Shown here: positions 39,979 through 52,300 of the stretch, in pieces
How the letters are laid out: each line of letters begins with the position of its first letter
How positions within the stretch are numbered: the first letter of the stretch is position 1
NCBI GenBank assembly: GCA_942159475.1
Contig: OW804096.1
Coordinates: forward strand, 40,733,744 to 40,797,743
Source of the DNA: Sthenelais limicola
Lineage: Eukaryota; Annelida; Polychaeta; Phyllodocida; Sigalionidae
Direction: 5' to 3'
Length of the DNA stretch: 64,000 nt
Made by a program: the position numbers and the translations under genes
Notes under the pieces: model-generated
Database searches by the model: none
Seen by the model: the letters and a program-made list of their open reading frames with translations, nothing else
Told to the model about the DNA's origin: nothing

Positions 39979-40132
39979 CAGTCTAGGCCCAAAGACAAGA
40001 GTCCCTTCAAACGGAGGGAAGCCTGTTGCCTCAAAGTGCCATTATAATTCCATTAAGACCGCTAAATATCATTATAATGCCATTAGAACGCGTAGTCCTA
40101 GGCCAGGAAACCGATTAGCGAAGTAGTCGTCC
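39979..40132 (+). mobile_element. Family B element copy 4, 3' truncated
   Basis: Starts CAGTCTAGGCCCAAAG and runs through the shared CCTTCAAACGGAGGGAAG and CCGATTAGCGAAGTAG blocks, then loses similarity before the right end. Confidence 0.6.
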
Positions 40133-41878
40133 AATCTGTATATATATTCGACTAATGGTTAACAGGGTGGGACATAATTTACAAAGTGGTATCAGTTGCT
40201 GATTCTACAATAGGGCGGATCTAGGTTTCTCTGGTGGGAAAAAAACTCCCAACAAATAGACGAATTGTCTGTCAACCACAAGAGCCCGCGTGCCCGAAGC
40301 AAGTGCAGCCTCGCCTAATTTTTCAATTCATCCTCCAATCGTTGGCTGCTCAAGACAGGACTCTTCAGATAGTTTGTGCCAGGTTTTTGGCATAATGGCT
40401 CCTAAGAAGCAGGTCTTATGTCAGTTATGCCGGAGTATGTTATCCAATGACTCGCAGCTGTAGTGGAAACACATTGTGCCCCATTCAAATAGAGCACCAT
40501 AACCCATGCAGGAGAGGGGGGAGGGAGGGAAGGGCAATGACCTCGCATGGTTCCCGCGGTCCACAGCACATCGAATTTAATGACTGATTTACATGGTTTT
40601 TAATGACTTCTTAGAGACAAAGTAAAGGGATATTAAAATCGTTTTTAATGTGTTTCATATTTATTTCATAGATAGCCACTTCCATACAAAGCCACCAACG
40701 ATAATTTTGACAAATGGGAATTTGAGAAAGTTGTGGTACATACAGGTGCAAAATGAGTATTTTCGGGGACATTTGGCAATTTGCCAGCTTTTGCAAATAT
40801 CTAGATTCAGACAATAATCTGAGAATTTTCATGTCTGTTTTGATTCCCCAATCTAGGTGCTTGGTTGTCCAGTTTTTAATGACTTCTAAGGAAGAAATAT
40901 GGAATTTAATGACTTTTAATGATAATTAAAAAGGTAAACCTGAATTTAATGATTTGTTATGACCGGTGGGAACCGTGCCTCTCTCAAACAAGTATAGCAA
41001 GAAATGGGTGGAAACTGGGATGCAACATGTTTCCAGCCGTTGTCAGTGCTGTAGTAAATATTAAATTGTCGTTGTCATTATTTTATCATTAATAGCCCCC
41101 AAATCGTTCTTTACACAAGCCTGTAGACCTTTTTGTCATCTCTCATATACATGTATATACAGATCTTTGACAAATAAATAAATCTTTTGCAAATAAACGA
41201 TTTTTCAATTCGATATATCAGGTACTTGGTCCTTTACTTGCTTCGTTATATATATACTATACACAACCTATTCTTTGGGGGTACAATTCATATATCTGTA
41301 TGAAAGTTGTTGGTGTAAACACACGAATACATTAAGTAAAAGTTTAATATGTTTTATTCCGATGCCATTATGACGGCCGCCTCAAGTACTCTTGGGTGTG
41401 CAAGGCAAGTACCACAATGGTGAAGTATTATAGTCGGCTGACCGGCTGGATTGCGAATCTCACAGCATTTAAAATTTATAGATAGCATATAGAGCGATAG
41501 ATGCACGTACTAAAGAGGAAAGAAGGTGATTTGGCTGTAATGGAGGAGGATGTCTAACTGAGGATGTTAGTTTCGGATCAAACATTTTCTTCGACATATC
41601 GCTTGATTGCGTTGCAACTTAGGAGTAGCACAACCAAGGAGGCCGAAGTAAAGTATTTAACAATTTAAATCAATCGGGGGGGGGGGGGGGCGCAAAGTGA
41701 AAATAGTATTACATTTATTCAAGCCATTTGAACTCAGATGATAAGATCTGACCAGAAGTACGTGAAATGATGTAATGGGCAATGTGTATTAGACCAGCCA
41801 TATGTCCCGTGTTGAAGCCAAAACGACCGGTATATGATATGTTTAATGATAAGAATGTTGCTATTCCTACTATTTACT

Positions 41879-41884
41879 TTTATT
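41879..41884 (-). terminator. Likely SRFBP1 poly(A) signal
   Basis: Plus-strand tttatt reads AATAAA on the gene strand, about 80 bases past the SRFBP1 stop codon. Confidence 0.5.
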
Positions 41885-41963
41885 TTCAATAGCCTTCACA
41901 TAGTACGAATGGAAATACTGTACAAGCCACCCATGTATATGGCATATATATAATTCATTCAAT

Positions 41964-44900
41964 TTAATCCTCAAATGTAGTTCTTTTGCCAGCGAAGTTG
42001 AATATATTTTTCTCCTGCTCCTTCTTTTTCCTCCTAGCTTCCCATGACGGATGAAGATTTGCCTCTTGAGCTCCTGAAACCCAAAAGTAAATCGGTAAAT
42101 TCAAAATATACTCAACGGTAAGTTGGATCCAAAATAAACTTTCTCAATTATCCATTACTGAATGTTTGAATTCATAATACCAGATTAACCAAATCGAAAT
42201 CCCCCACGGAAAAGGCAACTTTGTAGACAGATTAAGAAGTATTTAATTGGTATATCAACAACACCAAAAGATCAGATAAGTAATTTTTTACGAGAGAATC
42301 GTGTAAATGTATGGACTTTTACCTGTGTCTTCTTGACCTCGCCCCCGAGACTCTGATGGACCATGTCGATGACTTGTGCTGAGAAAAAAACATAAACTAG
42401 GAATTAGGGAAATTGAAGTTAATTTTCAGAACATATATATTTTTACATTTTCAACCTTTAGTCCATGGCCAAAAAAGTTATACTGTACGAGTCCCGAACA
42501 TACTCACTTGCATGAGCCTTGCCATTGAAAGGCACTTTCACAAAATAAAATAAACACTCATCACTATAAAAACAAGTTATATCTGACTGATATCTTATTA
42601 AAACTCACAATGTGTGTGAATTACACAAGATTTTTACCTCGACTCCCTAGACATGTAGACATAATACACATATTGAGAACTTACTTTCAATGACATTACA
42701 TGTACATTGAATCAGAAATTTGTATTGTTTTTTTACTTGAGTCTCTGAGAATATCATTGTACCACCGAAACCAGCTCAATAAAATTTCTTTAAAAAAAAA
42801 AAAATAACATCCATATTACACCATACGCACTCATTCAAACCTGACAGAGCCGGTACAGATTACACAGGTACTGGACAATCTGAATAAAAAATTCTGTCCT
42901 ACGAACTACAAAAATCTCGATAAAAATACCCACAAGTTTTTTCGTTCACGTCTTTAGCCTTAATTTTCTTTTACGCACATTGTGAGTAAAAAAGAAACTT
43001 TGAAGCTATAAAATATTCTAATACCTGTGTGTCGTCCCCGAAGAATCTCTATCGCCGCGGGTATTTTTCCAATTAGTATTAAAGTCTTTCTTATGTTCAG
43101 GCCCCCTCGTTGCCCAAGAAGACTCTCTATTGTTGTGGCCTTGCTGGTATTTTTGGTTACGCCCTTCTTCAGGCTCGTCGTCATTGAAGTCGCTATACCA
43201 CAACCTGTTGCGTCGTTGTCCTAGATTGGTAACAAATGTACTTTCCATTTTCCTTCTAGATATTTTTCGTTCGGGCTCATATTCCTCATCTTGCGCCCGC
43301 CATTTCTTCTCACTTGTTTCATTAGTACCATCCTCCTCTTCACCATCCGAGTCATCGCTTCCCTCGGTCATGAAGAATGCATCTTTCCTTTTCTTAGGTT
43401 TGGACTTTTCATATTGTTTACTTTCGGTTACAAGAGCTTTACCATCACCAGATGGTGACAGAATGTCTGAAGAGTTTGAAAGCGCCTTTACGTCTATTTT
43501 AGATATCACCATGTCCCCATCGCGTTTGATAAAGGGTTTGACATCTTCAGGCTTAAATCTCTTTGGCGCAGGTTGCACAACAGCAATTCTTTCCTCTTTT
43601 TCGTGTACGACTTTAGTCTTAGATTTCTTTGGCGAAGGTTGCACAACAGGTTTATTTTCCTCTTTTTCGTTCACGTCTTTAGCCTTAATTTTCTTTGGCG
43701 AAGGTTGCACAACAGGGATTTTTTCGTTTACGTCTTTAGTCTTAATTTTCTTTGGGGAAGGTTGCACAACAGGAATCTTTTCCTCTGGTTCTTCTTCTTC
43801 ATCATCTTGATCACTAACATCACCATCACTATCGCTATCGCCATCATCCTCTCCATCAGACGCACTGGCGGATTCAGAACCACTCTCCTCCTCCTCCGAG
43901 ACACTAGAATGAATGACCGCGTCCTCTTTTTCAGTGCTTGGCTTGTCCTCCGGGGAGGTTTCTTTATTAACATTGCAATCGTCACTTTCCGATGCTTCCC
44001 CGCTATCTGAATCACTGCCTTCTGAAACATCGCCAGTTGTATCGGGGGATTCCTTTGTTTCGACATTTGTCGCCTCTGCTTTCGGTTCTGAATTTTCTTC
44101 AGAATCAGATACATCTTTTTCGGAGTCATTTTCTTGTGCAGCTTTTGCAGCAGCCGCGTCCATTTTTGCTTTTCTTTTTGCCTCTTTTTTTGCCTTTTCG
44201 TTGGCTTGCCGCGCTAATTCTTTGGCGCTCTTGCCCTGGCCTACCATTGGTAATCCAGCTTTGGCTGCTTTAGCTTTAGCTTCCTCTAACTGCTCTTTCT
44301 CTTTCCATGTCAGTCTCCGTTGCTTCCTCTTGCTAAGCCTAGGTTCTTCCTTCTTTTTCTTCTTCATCCGTCTTCCAGTGTTTTTAGACACAAGGAACGC
44401 AGCTAGCGCCTTCCAGTCCTCGTGCTCTTTGCGCCACTCATCTACTTTGGTGGCCATGAGTGGATGTGTAGCAAGACGCCCTTTGGCCCGTGTCTCCAGA
44501 TCGCCCTACAGAAAGATAAATGAACAAAATAACTTATCAAGTCAGGAGAGGGAGGAGAGTGAGGTGGGAGGGACAGGAGGGGGAGAGGAGGAGGGAGAGT
44601 GAGGAGGCAGGGGAGGTGGGAGGGAGGGACGTGAGGAGGAGGGGTAGGAGGGTGAGCAGGGCGTGGAGTGAAAGGAGGGGGAGGGGTACAGGAAGTGTGT
44701 GAGGAGGGAGATGTATTGATTTTATTTTTTCATATTTCGAAAAACCACAGGGTGGGGTCTAAATTAATCAATTAATAAATGAACAATCATCAACTGGTAA
44801 TCATAAGGTCAAATAGAAAACAGCGAAGTGCGGCAACTACTAGAACTATTATATGGAAATAACTTGACGTCAAATTTATTAGTATTAAAACCGGATTAGA

Positions 44901-47311
44901 TTAGCGTTTGTCAACTTACCGTGGCAGCCAACGCTGAGAAGGTTGCAGTGTTGCCAAGAGAAAATTTAATGGTCTGGTCTAAATCCAACTCCTGCAATGG
45001 ATTTCAAATGAAACGCATGAAATATAGCTGCGTGGATAGTTATGCGTTTTTCTCTTCTCCTCGATTAATTGAAGTTATCCTTGTTAAATGTTTGTGGCCA
45101 ATAAAAATATTTCTTTAAGAAAAGAGTCTTATTTCCTTTTCATATAAAGTCTCAACAACAAAAAGAGTTGGTGGAGATACTGTTGAAACACAATACATGT
45201 ATGTTGGTTGTATCTCTGTTTATAGAGAAGTAAAGGGAGTTCGTCGACTCCACTGAAAACGAACGAATTGCATCTCTCTTAATTAAAACGAATTTCATGG
45301 GTTAAATCAACCCAAATGACGAAAGGAATTTGTGGCGACTGAATATATACTTACTTTAATACCGCCAATTTCTTGAATCAGCCTTTCAGCCTTTTTCATA
45401 TTAGCCTCTTTCCTCTCCTCTGTACATCTGTAGAAATATTACAGAACGGTTAAGTATTAGTGTCTTTCATCTCGACAGTCAGGTGTATAACTATAAATCT
45501 ATCTGATTTCTATGTACAGTTTAAGTATGTGTACATGCAATCACTCTTAGTAGTATCGTCAAGTATAATTGAATAGGTATTGAATAACTATTTAATGAAA
45601 GAAAACAGCACACCAAATGGAAGTTAATGTTAAGCAACTTCAAAATTAAACCAGTTAAATACTCCTGGGTTTGACTTTGCGATTACTATTTCAAATCAGT
45701 TAGATAATTATTTAGCTGGCAACGCATGAAAACAATTCGGCAAAGGATTATGCGTATTTTTTAATTGTATGTTAAGTGTTTACAATGTGACCAATAAAAA
45801 CGTTTTAACAAACTTTTTGTGCTTTCTTAAAAGATCCTACCAACGGAGAGGGATATATATACCTCCCCAATAGAGTATGCAGAAATATTTAAAAATAAAG
45901 AAAATAAACAAAACCACTTACTTCTTCAATCGAAGTTGCTTGCTTTGTCTCACCAGTTTATTTATAGCAAATAATCGCACTCGTTTCGTCAGCTTTCGTA
46001 GATTGACAACCTGAAAAATACACGATGATTATAACATATCGTCATAGAATGGGTAGATTAGATACTATTTGATCACATCAAACGAAGTTAAGCGAACATT
46101 TGTGTAATATTAACCTCTAATAGAGTATATATAGAGGCTCTACACTGTACTCTTAGTACTCTAGGTCTGAATAAATCTGAATGTATTAAATAATGCAACA
46201 AATCTGTATGTATCATAAAAAGTGGATGCTGAGTACTTGGAGGAAATAATTTACAACATGCTATGTCTACATAGATCATTTTAATGCAATGCCAATAATA
46301 ATGTCATAATGAACCCATATGAGGAAATAATTTTTCACAAATTCTTGTGCAAAATTGTAGTCTTTTGCACAATTATTCCCCCCCCCCCCCCCCCCCCCAC
46401 ACACACACACCCAGTAAAGTTTGTGCAAAATTTCATGCATGACCCGCAAAAAAAGGTGTTCCCCCCTATCCCCCACCCTTCAGTCTGTGCAGAGAAATGA
46501 TTCCCCCCCCCCCCCCCCCATTCGGAGTGTGGACACAAAAAGGTCCCCCCCCCGTTCACACAGGGGTGCGGACGTATAGGCCCCGGGACTTATAGGCCCA
46601 GACGTATGGGCCCCGCGCATTGGACGTATGGGCCCCGGTAGGCCCAGCCGTTTGGACGTATGGGCCCAGCTCGGGACTTATAGGCCCCAACCGTTACAGG
46701 GGTTTTGGACTTATAGGCCCCGCTTCAAAACTTAGTGATATATTTTTTTTTAGTCAAATAATTATTTTATTGGTCAGTTTTTACTAGGGACAATCCACTA
46801 CTACCTTTACTGACTTAGGACAACCAATTTAGGGTTAGGTTTAGGGTTATTTTTGGTATGGTTTAGTATTATTCTGGGCCTATAAATCCCGGGGCCTATA
46901 AGTCCAACGCGAGCAGGCCTTGGGGCCTATAAGTCTAGAGCTGGGCCCATAGGTCTCGGGGCCTATAGGTCCCGGGGCCTATAGGTCTGGTGTTCCACAC
47001 ACTCACCAGTGCAGTGGTAGAAAATGAAATCCCTTAAGTGTCCTTAGAGTGCCTGGAACATCAGCTGCTGTCTGTTCTATCTCCACACAGTACTAGCCTA
47101 GTACAGTCAACGTGGTACTTGGTCAGTAAAGTCTGACTAGCTCAGTAGCTGCATGAGGATGAGCGATGAAATATAAAATACCTTCACTTTCTATATTATA
47201 GGCATAAGTTAACAGTGAAATGAGAGATTAACTCACCAAAGTGTTCAGAGATTGTATATCCATGGAAGCTTTAGGCCAATCGACCTCCGCCGCATCTTGT
47301 GGGGGGTCCAT
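41964..47311 (-). CDS. SRFBP1: SRFBP1 / BUD22-family nuclear protein
   Basis: Homologue of serum response factor-binding protein 1 (p49/STRAP), a BUD22-family protein; yeast Bud22 acts in 40S ribosome biogenesis. Seven exons join in phase: 47311-47237, 46010-45922, 45427-45355, 44991-44920, 44505-43025, 42378-42323, 42073-41964, total 651 residues. The N-terminus (VVNLRKLTKRVRLFAINKLV, then RLATHPL) matches the family's helical region. A long acidic Ser/Glu/Lys region follows, with four ~20-residue repeats of VVQPSPKK type (about residues 340-420). The C-terminal signature LHPSWEARRKKKEQ and GKRTTFED is diagnostic. The first Met of the large exon (44457) is internal, since exons 1-4 carry the conserved N-terminus. 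Likely nucleolar or nuclear, from basic and acidic tracts. Confidence 0.93.
44540..44712 (+). repeat. Polypurine tract in SRFBP1 intron 4
   Basis: About 170 bases of nearly pure G/A on the plus strand (GGGAGG, GAGGAGG units), directly upstream of the large exon on the gene strand. Confidence 0.8.
46378..46556. repeat. Poly(C), CA and C-run simple repeats
   Basis: Runs of C at 46379-46397, 46505-46519 and 46545-46552 with an ACACAC stretch between. Likely hard to sequence and assemble. Confidence 0.8.
46568..46992. repeat. Foldback element built of GGACTTATAGGCCCC units
   Basis: The left arm (46568-46726) repeats GGACKTATRGGCCCC about seven times; the right arm (46876-46990) repeats the complement GGGGCCTATAAGTC about six times. 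An AT-rich spacer with TTAGGGTTAGG lies between. Located in SRFBP1 intron 1. Confidence 0.75.
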
Positions 47312-47755
47312 GTTGACCACCTTCAGCAGAAAAATCTCGCAAATTTACAACTGAACACACATGTGAGATTACTGAGCGATAGTAGGAAGTTAATTATGTA
47401 CTGGTGCCTTGTTCATCCGCCTCAACGATGTGTTCGATTATCAGATTTCCAGAAATATTGGAACACGAGACTTTTGTTACTGGAACATAATTTTACAAAA
47501 TTTCTTATCAAGGAAATTAAGTTGATATAAAATGAAGGTAATGTTATATATGTCTAGAAAACAATGGGAATATTTATGGAAACGCCTAGAACAACCATCT
47601 ACAAATTCCCGAACGCACCTTCGACCAGAACCGGGGACCCGATTGTTTGTGGTGCGAGACCTGTCGCTGCAGTACTTCACTTCAGTACATTCTCCAGTGG
47701 TTGGCTGACTGATCGAAACTATTCTCAAGAAACATTCCTCCATCATCCATACAAC
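47312..47755. promoter_or_regulatory. Bidirectional promoter region between SRFBP1 and TBCA
   Basis: Start codons of the two genes face away from each other with 444 bases between. No TATA box was evident. Both are housekeeping-type genes, for which shared promoters are common. Transcription start sites are not resolved. Confidence 0.6.
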
Positions 47756-50700
47756 ATGGCTGCTCCAGATGACCAGACTCGCTGCAGGAATCTTAAAATC
47801 AAGACAGGAGTTGTAAAGAGGTAACACTTTTAAACTTTTCTTATCGGCACTTTTTGGACAAGGAAACACAACCGTCAAGGCCCAAGTCCGTTGGCATGTA
47901 CAGTTAATCGTTTGGGTAGCTTGTTCTCAGTTCATGTCAATTCGACTAAGATTACCCGGCAAAGGAAAGACTTTCTTTTTCTTCCAGAAACTGACTATTT
48001 ACATCTTGTTTTCGCGGAGTCGCTGTCACTGTCTTTGAGCTACCTTAAAGTTGTGTTTTATAAATGCAACTCGATCCCCATACTGCCATAGGCATAGACT
48101 TGCAATGATGGCAAATGAGTCATCAGCTAAATTTGGCCATGCATCTACCATTATCAATACCAGATAACTGGTATATAAAATGCCCTGGGCCTGCTTGGCC
48201 AATGTTCTGGACTGATTCTGGTGAAGAAGTCAAGATACACAATTCATATTTTGTGGAAGATCACTTCACGACCTTTGACTATATATATATATATATATGA
48301 TGATATGTGATTTTAGTTATTAATTAAATGTAAATTAAATGCAAGGCCCAAGTCCGTTGGCATGTACAGTTAATCGTTTGGGTAGCTTGTTCTCAGTTCA
48401 TGTCAATTCGACTAAGATTACCCGGCAAAGGAAAGACTTTCTTTTTCTTCCAGAAACTGACTATTTACATCTTGTTTTCGCGGAGTCGCTGTCACTGTCT
48501 TTGAGCTACCTTAAAGTTGTGTTTTATAAATGCAACTCGATCCCCATACTGCCATAGGCATAGACTTGCAATGATGGCAAATGAGTCATCAGCTAAATTT
48601 GGCCATGCATCTACCATTATCAATACCAGATAACTGGTATATAAAATGCCCTGGGCCTGCTTGGCCAATGTTCTGGACTGATTCTGGTGAAGAAGTCAAG
48701 ATACACAATTCATATTTTGTGGAAGATCACTTCACGACCTTTGACTATATATATATATATAATTATGATGATATGTGATTTTAGTTATTAATTAAATGTA
48801 TCTAATCATGATTAATATGATGATAGGTTTAATAGATATAGTACACTATAGCATTATCCATAGACGTGTTTGGTGCCCAAATCTTGGCCTATTTAGAGCA
48901 CTAGAGTAGATGACACATTGACAGGTACTGATTAGCTCTGATAAGCCAGCAGCCAGCTCTAGGGTCCCAGAGGGGATATTCTACCTAGCCTAGGTACCGG
49001 TACTGATAAGCCCATGTGTCGGTCTATAACATACTTGTTATGACATGTCAGGATTTTATTTATTACAACGATATAAATGCTGATAATCAAAATATGGACG
49101 CATCTTCTCTGTGATTAATCTTTTCTAGTTCTATGAGGTACCAAGTGCTGTGTAGTGCAGAGCTTGTGTTAGCTTTGTGTTGTGACTCCCACTGACTGAT
49201 CTTATATATATATAGTTATGTCATACACATAGCTCAGATATTTGCTTGAAAACAACACTTCACTTGTCCCTTTATTTCACTGAATTGAAACGAATGACTC
49301 GTGGCAATGAATTAAATATGCCCCACTTTGTTGTTTATTCTATTCAAAAACCCAAGAGTGCTATTATGCACAAACGGTGTAAGTTTTATTCACGTTGACT
49401 CATAAACCACATTAAATAATCTTTTATAATCTTATTATCTTTTAGAATGAAACATATCGCAGCAGCGAAATTTTCTATGTCAATAAATACGTTTTTTAAA
49501 ACAATTATATTCCACGAAACATTGGTAATTTCAAAGTCATCAATTGATCAAGTACTGGATTATATTGGATATAACGAAGTCATATAATAGAGGTAGAGAA
49601 CACAAAACGGCTGAAACTTCCAATTTATACCTTTATGTTTATTGCTCCGTAGTTCATATATTGATGAAAATATTTTTCAGACTTGCGAAAGAAGAGCTGT
49701 ATTATGGAAAAGAAGCCAACAAGGAAAGAGAAAAGTTAGAGAAAATGAAAGAGGACAGCACCAAAGATGAGCATGACGTTAAGAAACAGGTATTTATAAT
49801 TTCTAATCATAGATGTTTGGTTTGTCAGTTTCAATTTGTCAGTTACTGTTTCTATTGTTTGATTTGTCAGTTTCTATTTCTGAAGCATGACTATGATCAG
49901 TGCTTGCATAGCGTTGTTATCAATGATTCTTTTCATATCATATTTATCTTTTAGGACGAGATTATGTCTGAGTCGGTTATGATGATCTCAGACTGCAAAA
50001 GGAAATTAGCCACAGCTTTTACAGAATTAGAAAAGTTAATAGTAAGTATTGACGTTACCTTTTCCCTTTGAATAAAGTTTTTGCCTGAGCCCGACTGCCC
50101 TGGTCCGGGTTTTCAGGTGAAAATCAATACATTCTAGAGCCTCTCAGATCAGATGAAAATGGTATGTCAGTGATTGGACGCCTACTATGCTAATGGCTTT
50201 CCCGGCCCGGGAGTAGGCGTCCTAATTGGATCATAATGTCATTTTGCTGTTTTGAAGCGAGAGGTTTTACCTTAGTTTTGAGGGACTCTCAACTCTGAGC
50301 CTAGCTGAATATGTGATTCTGTCCCAATGCTGATCGAATTATGCGGAAAGGTCTGAGGTATCTTTAGATACTTAATTTTGGCCTTACAATTAAAATTTGA
50401 TTCAATGTAATAATGTAAAAACAGAAAATAAAGGTCTCATTACATATAAGTTTCACACCAACGTTCATTATTTCGGCCTTGGAAAATTTTCGGAAGTTCT
50501 CAAAGTTTCTGTACTTTGCCCCCAACTCGTCAGTTTCAGACAGAATTCTTATTTACGGGACCTGAGTATATGGACTAGAACCATACAATAGAATCTAGTA
50601 AAATATATGTAGTGGCCATAAAAATATGCTGAAATCGACCAGGAAAATCCTTGAATTTGTTTGGACTAAACCCGCGGAGATCTCGTAATGTATGCAAGAA

Positions 50701-51044
50701 TGTAGCTACCCTCCTCTCGCAAAACGAAACTATCCTGATCATGGGTTCTCTGCATAGGTGTTTCAGTCGTCAAAAAGTCTTATTAACTTTTTATTTTGAT
50801 AAAGAGTTACTCGTGGTAAATTGTACAAACTTATCTTGGCCAACATTCGTCTCTTCTTGCACAACTACTTTATTGTACTAAGTTCAAGTTCTAATGCGTG
50901 CAATACAGAACTCAAATTTCTAATAAAAGTTTGCCTTCTGTTATTTTTCAGGACGCAGAAAAAGATTTAGAGGAATCAGCTGAATACCAAGCTGCCGTGG
51001 CCATGCTAGACCAGACAAAGGAACAAGTTAAAGGTTCCGACTAA
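47756..51044 (+). CDS. TBCA: Tubulin-folding cofactor A (TBCA)
   Basis: Cytosolic chaperone that captures quasi-native beta-tubulin in the tubulin folding pathway. Four exons in phase: 47756-47820, 49681-49789, 49955-50041, 50952-51044, giving 117 residues (human about 108). The N-terminus has LKIKTGVVKRLAKEELYYGK, the family signature; MISDCKRKLATAFTELEKL and DLEESAEYQAAVAML follow. All of it is predicted to be long helices of the three-helix bundle. The start ATG is the first in frame and matches the family length. Intron 1 carries a 457 bp tandem duplication. Confidence 0.95.
47876..48800 (+). repeat. Near-identical tandem duplication (2 x ~457 bp) in TBCA intron 1
   Basis: Copy 1 is 47876-48332 and copy 2 48342-48800, offset 466 bases, identical by eye over most of the length apart from a small change in the internal (TA)n run. 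A 9-base AATTAAATG lies between the copies. Confidence 0.92.
50130..50307 (-). mobile_element. Family B element copy 5
   Basis: Reverse-oriented, diverged copy in TBCA intron 3, with CAGATCAGATGAAAATGGTATG, CGCCTACTATGCTAAT and GAGGGACTCTCAACTCTGAGC blocks. Confidence 0.5.
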
Positions 51045-51759
51045 TTCAAGAACAAAGAATCCTCCTGAATTTTTTCTGTCTTTCATTTGTTCCTCGCCGA
51101 ATCACAGACATCAGTTTTAACCTAAAATTTAATCAAATTTGATTTACCAAATTTCGTCAAAAACACTTATTCTGGGGGTTGGATTTGCTTAGTAATACAT
51201 GTATACATTGATTAATTTCGCTTCGGTTTAATGCTCAGAGAATGAGACGACTATTGTGTTTGGCCGTCAGTACAGAAATTAATATTTCAGTAATTTGGCC
51301 ATGGTCCCACTATCATATACATATATAATGTGTGTACCCTTCACATCCTCCATGCATCTCATATTCCTTGTTATACATCGACGTATTCTATTCCAGAAAC
51401 AAAATAATTATTCTGTTGACCTGACAAAAGCACCTAACAATGTCTGGAAAACTTAATAAGTAATAAAGTAGTAAGATAAAGACACCAAAACTGAAGAGAA
51501 CGCCACTAATAGGTGTATGTTCTATTGCTTTAAAATCTATTGTGTATAAAAGTTGAATCGACGTTTAGGAAAACAATTTTAAGCTACTTCTGGGTATCGT
51601 GTATCAAAAATTCTTCATGCCACCTTTAAACAGTTTCTCGTCCAGCCCTTATTTGCGGTACTCCCCTATAGATCCTATAGCCAATATACTAAATAATCAT
51701 TGTTGTGTAAAGAGGAACCTCCCTGTCTGGGCATGTATCACCTATACTGATCTTCGTTC

Positions 51760-51765
51760 AATAAA
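51760..51765 (+). terminator. Candidate TBCA poly(A) signal
   Basis: AATAAA about 715 bases past the stop; an earlier AATAAA at 51462-51467 is an alternative. Confidence 0.4.
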
Positions 51766-52164
51766 GTTAAACTAGTAGCCTATAGTAAATATAGGGGAGA
51801 TATGTTGGCTAATATGTGATATGTGATATTTGTAGCCGTGTGCTAAAATGGTCACAATGTAGGCAAAGTCGAAGGTTGACGGGCGTATATCTTCACTGTA
51901 CTTTACAAATCTCGCTTTGCATGGACAATTGACTACAATGATTCACAGAATAAATTGTTTGGACCCACAAATTCAGAAGTGTCATTTCATCAGATCCATC
52001 TAAATCTTATTTTCAATAATTTGTAAGTCGCCTATAAATGTACCTTAAATCATCGTCACGATGACGATAATAAAGTCGTGTTTGGTCCACCCACCATTCT
52101 TCCTCGCTATAGGCCTACACAGCTCTCTGACACCTTTTGTCTGAAAGTCGGCTCCTAATTAAGT

Positions 52165-52300
52165 AAGTGTAGCTACTCACGCCCAATCCCATTATGACAC
52201 CTCCACCAGGACCAGGAAGTCCATTAGCGCAGAAGGCGTCCAATCACTGACATACCATTCTGATCTGAGAGGCTGCATTTGCCAGACTGGGTCTAGATTG
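52165..52300 (+). mobile_element. Family B element copy 6, 5' truncated
   Basis: Matches the second half of the family: CATTAGCGCAGAAGGCG, CCAATCACTGACATACCATT, TGATCTGAGAGGCTG and a right end TAGATTG. Confidence 0.5.

Larger units (their letters stand above)
36314..41963. other. Intergenic region between the thioester gene and SRFBP1
   Basis: Upstream of the thioester gene on the minus strand there is a TATATA-like box near 36608-36614. An exon-like GC-richer segment lies at 36842-36977. Diverged tandem units occupy about 37150-37570, an LTR-like segment 38961-39511 and a family B copy 39979-40132. A G12-14 run is at about 41677. No protein-coding gene was recognised. Confidence 0.5.

Noticed and set aside
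44455..44457. ATG at 44457 as SRFBP1 start
   Set aside because: Reading continues upstream to an AG acceptor at 44505 and to four exons with the conserved N-terminus.
43130..44602. Long plus-strand open frames opposite SRFBP1
   Set aside because: Antisense shadows of a repetitive acidic/basic coding exon; the minus strand has splice phases and family motifs.
46309..46559. Pro/Gly-rich frames
   Set aside because: Translations of poly(C) and CA simple repeats.
47891..48778. Paired open frames in TBCA intron 1 as a duplicated small gene
   Set aside because: They exist twice only because the intron segment is duplicated; no splice or family support.
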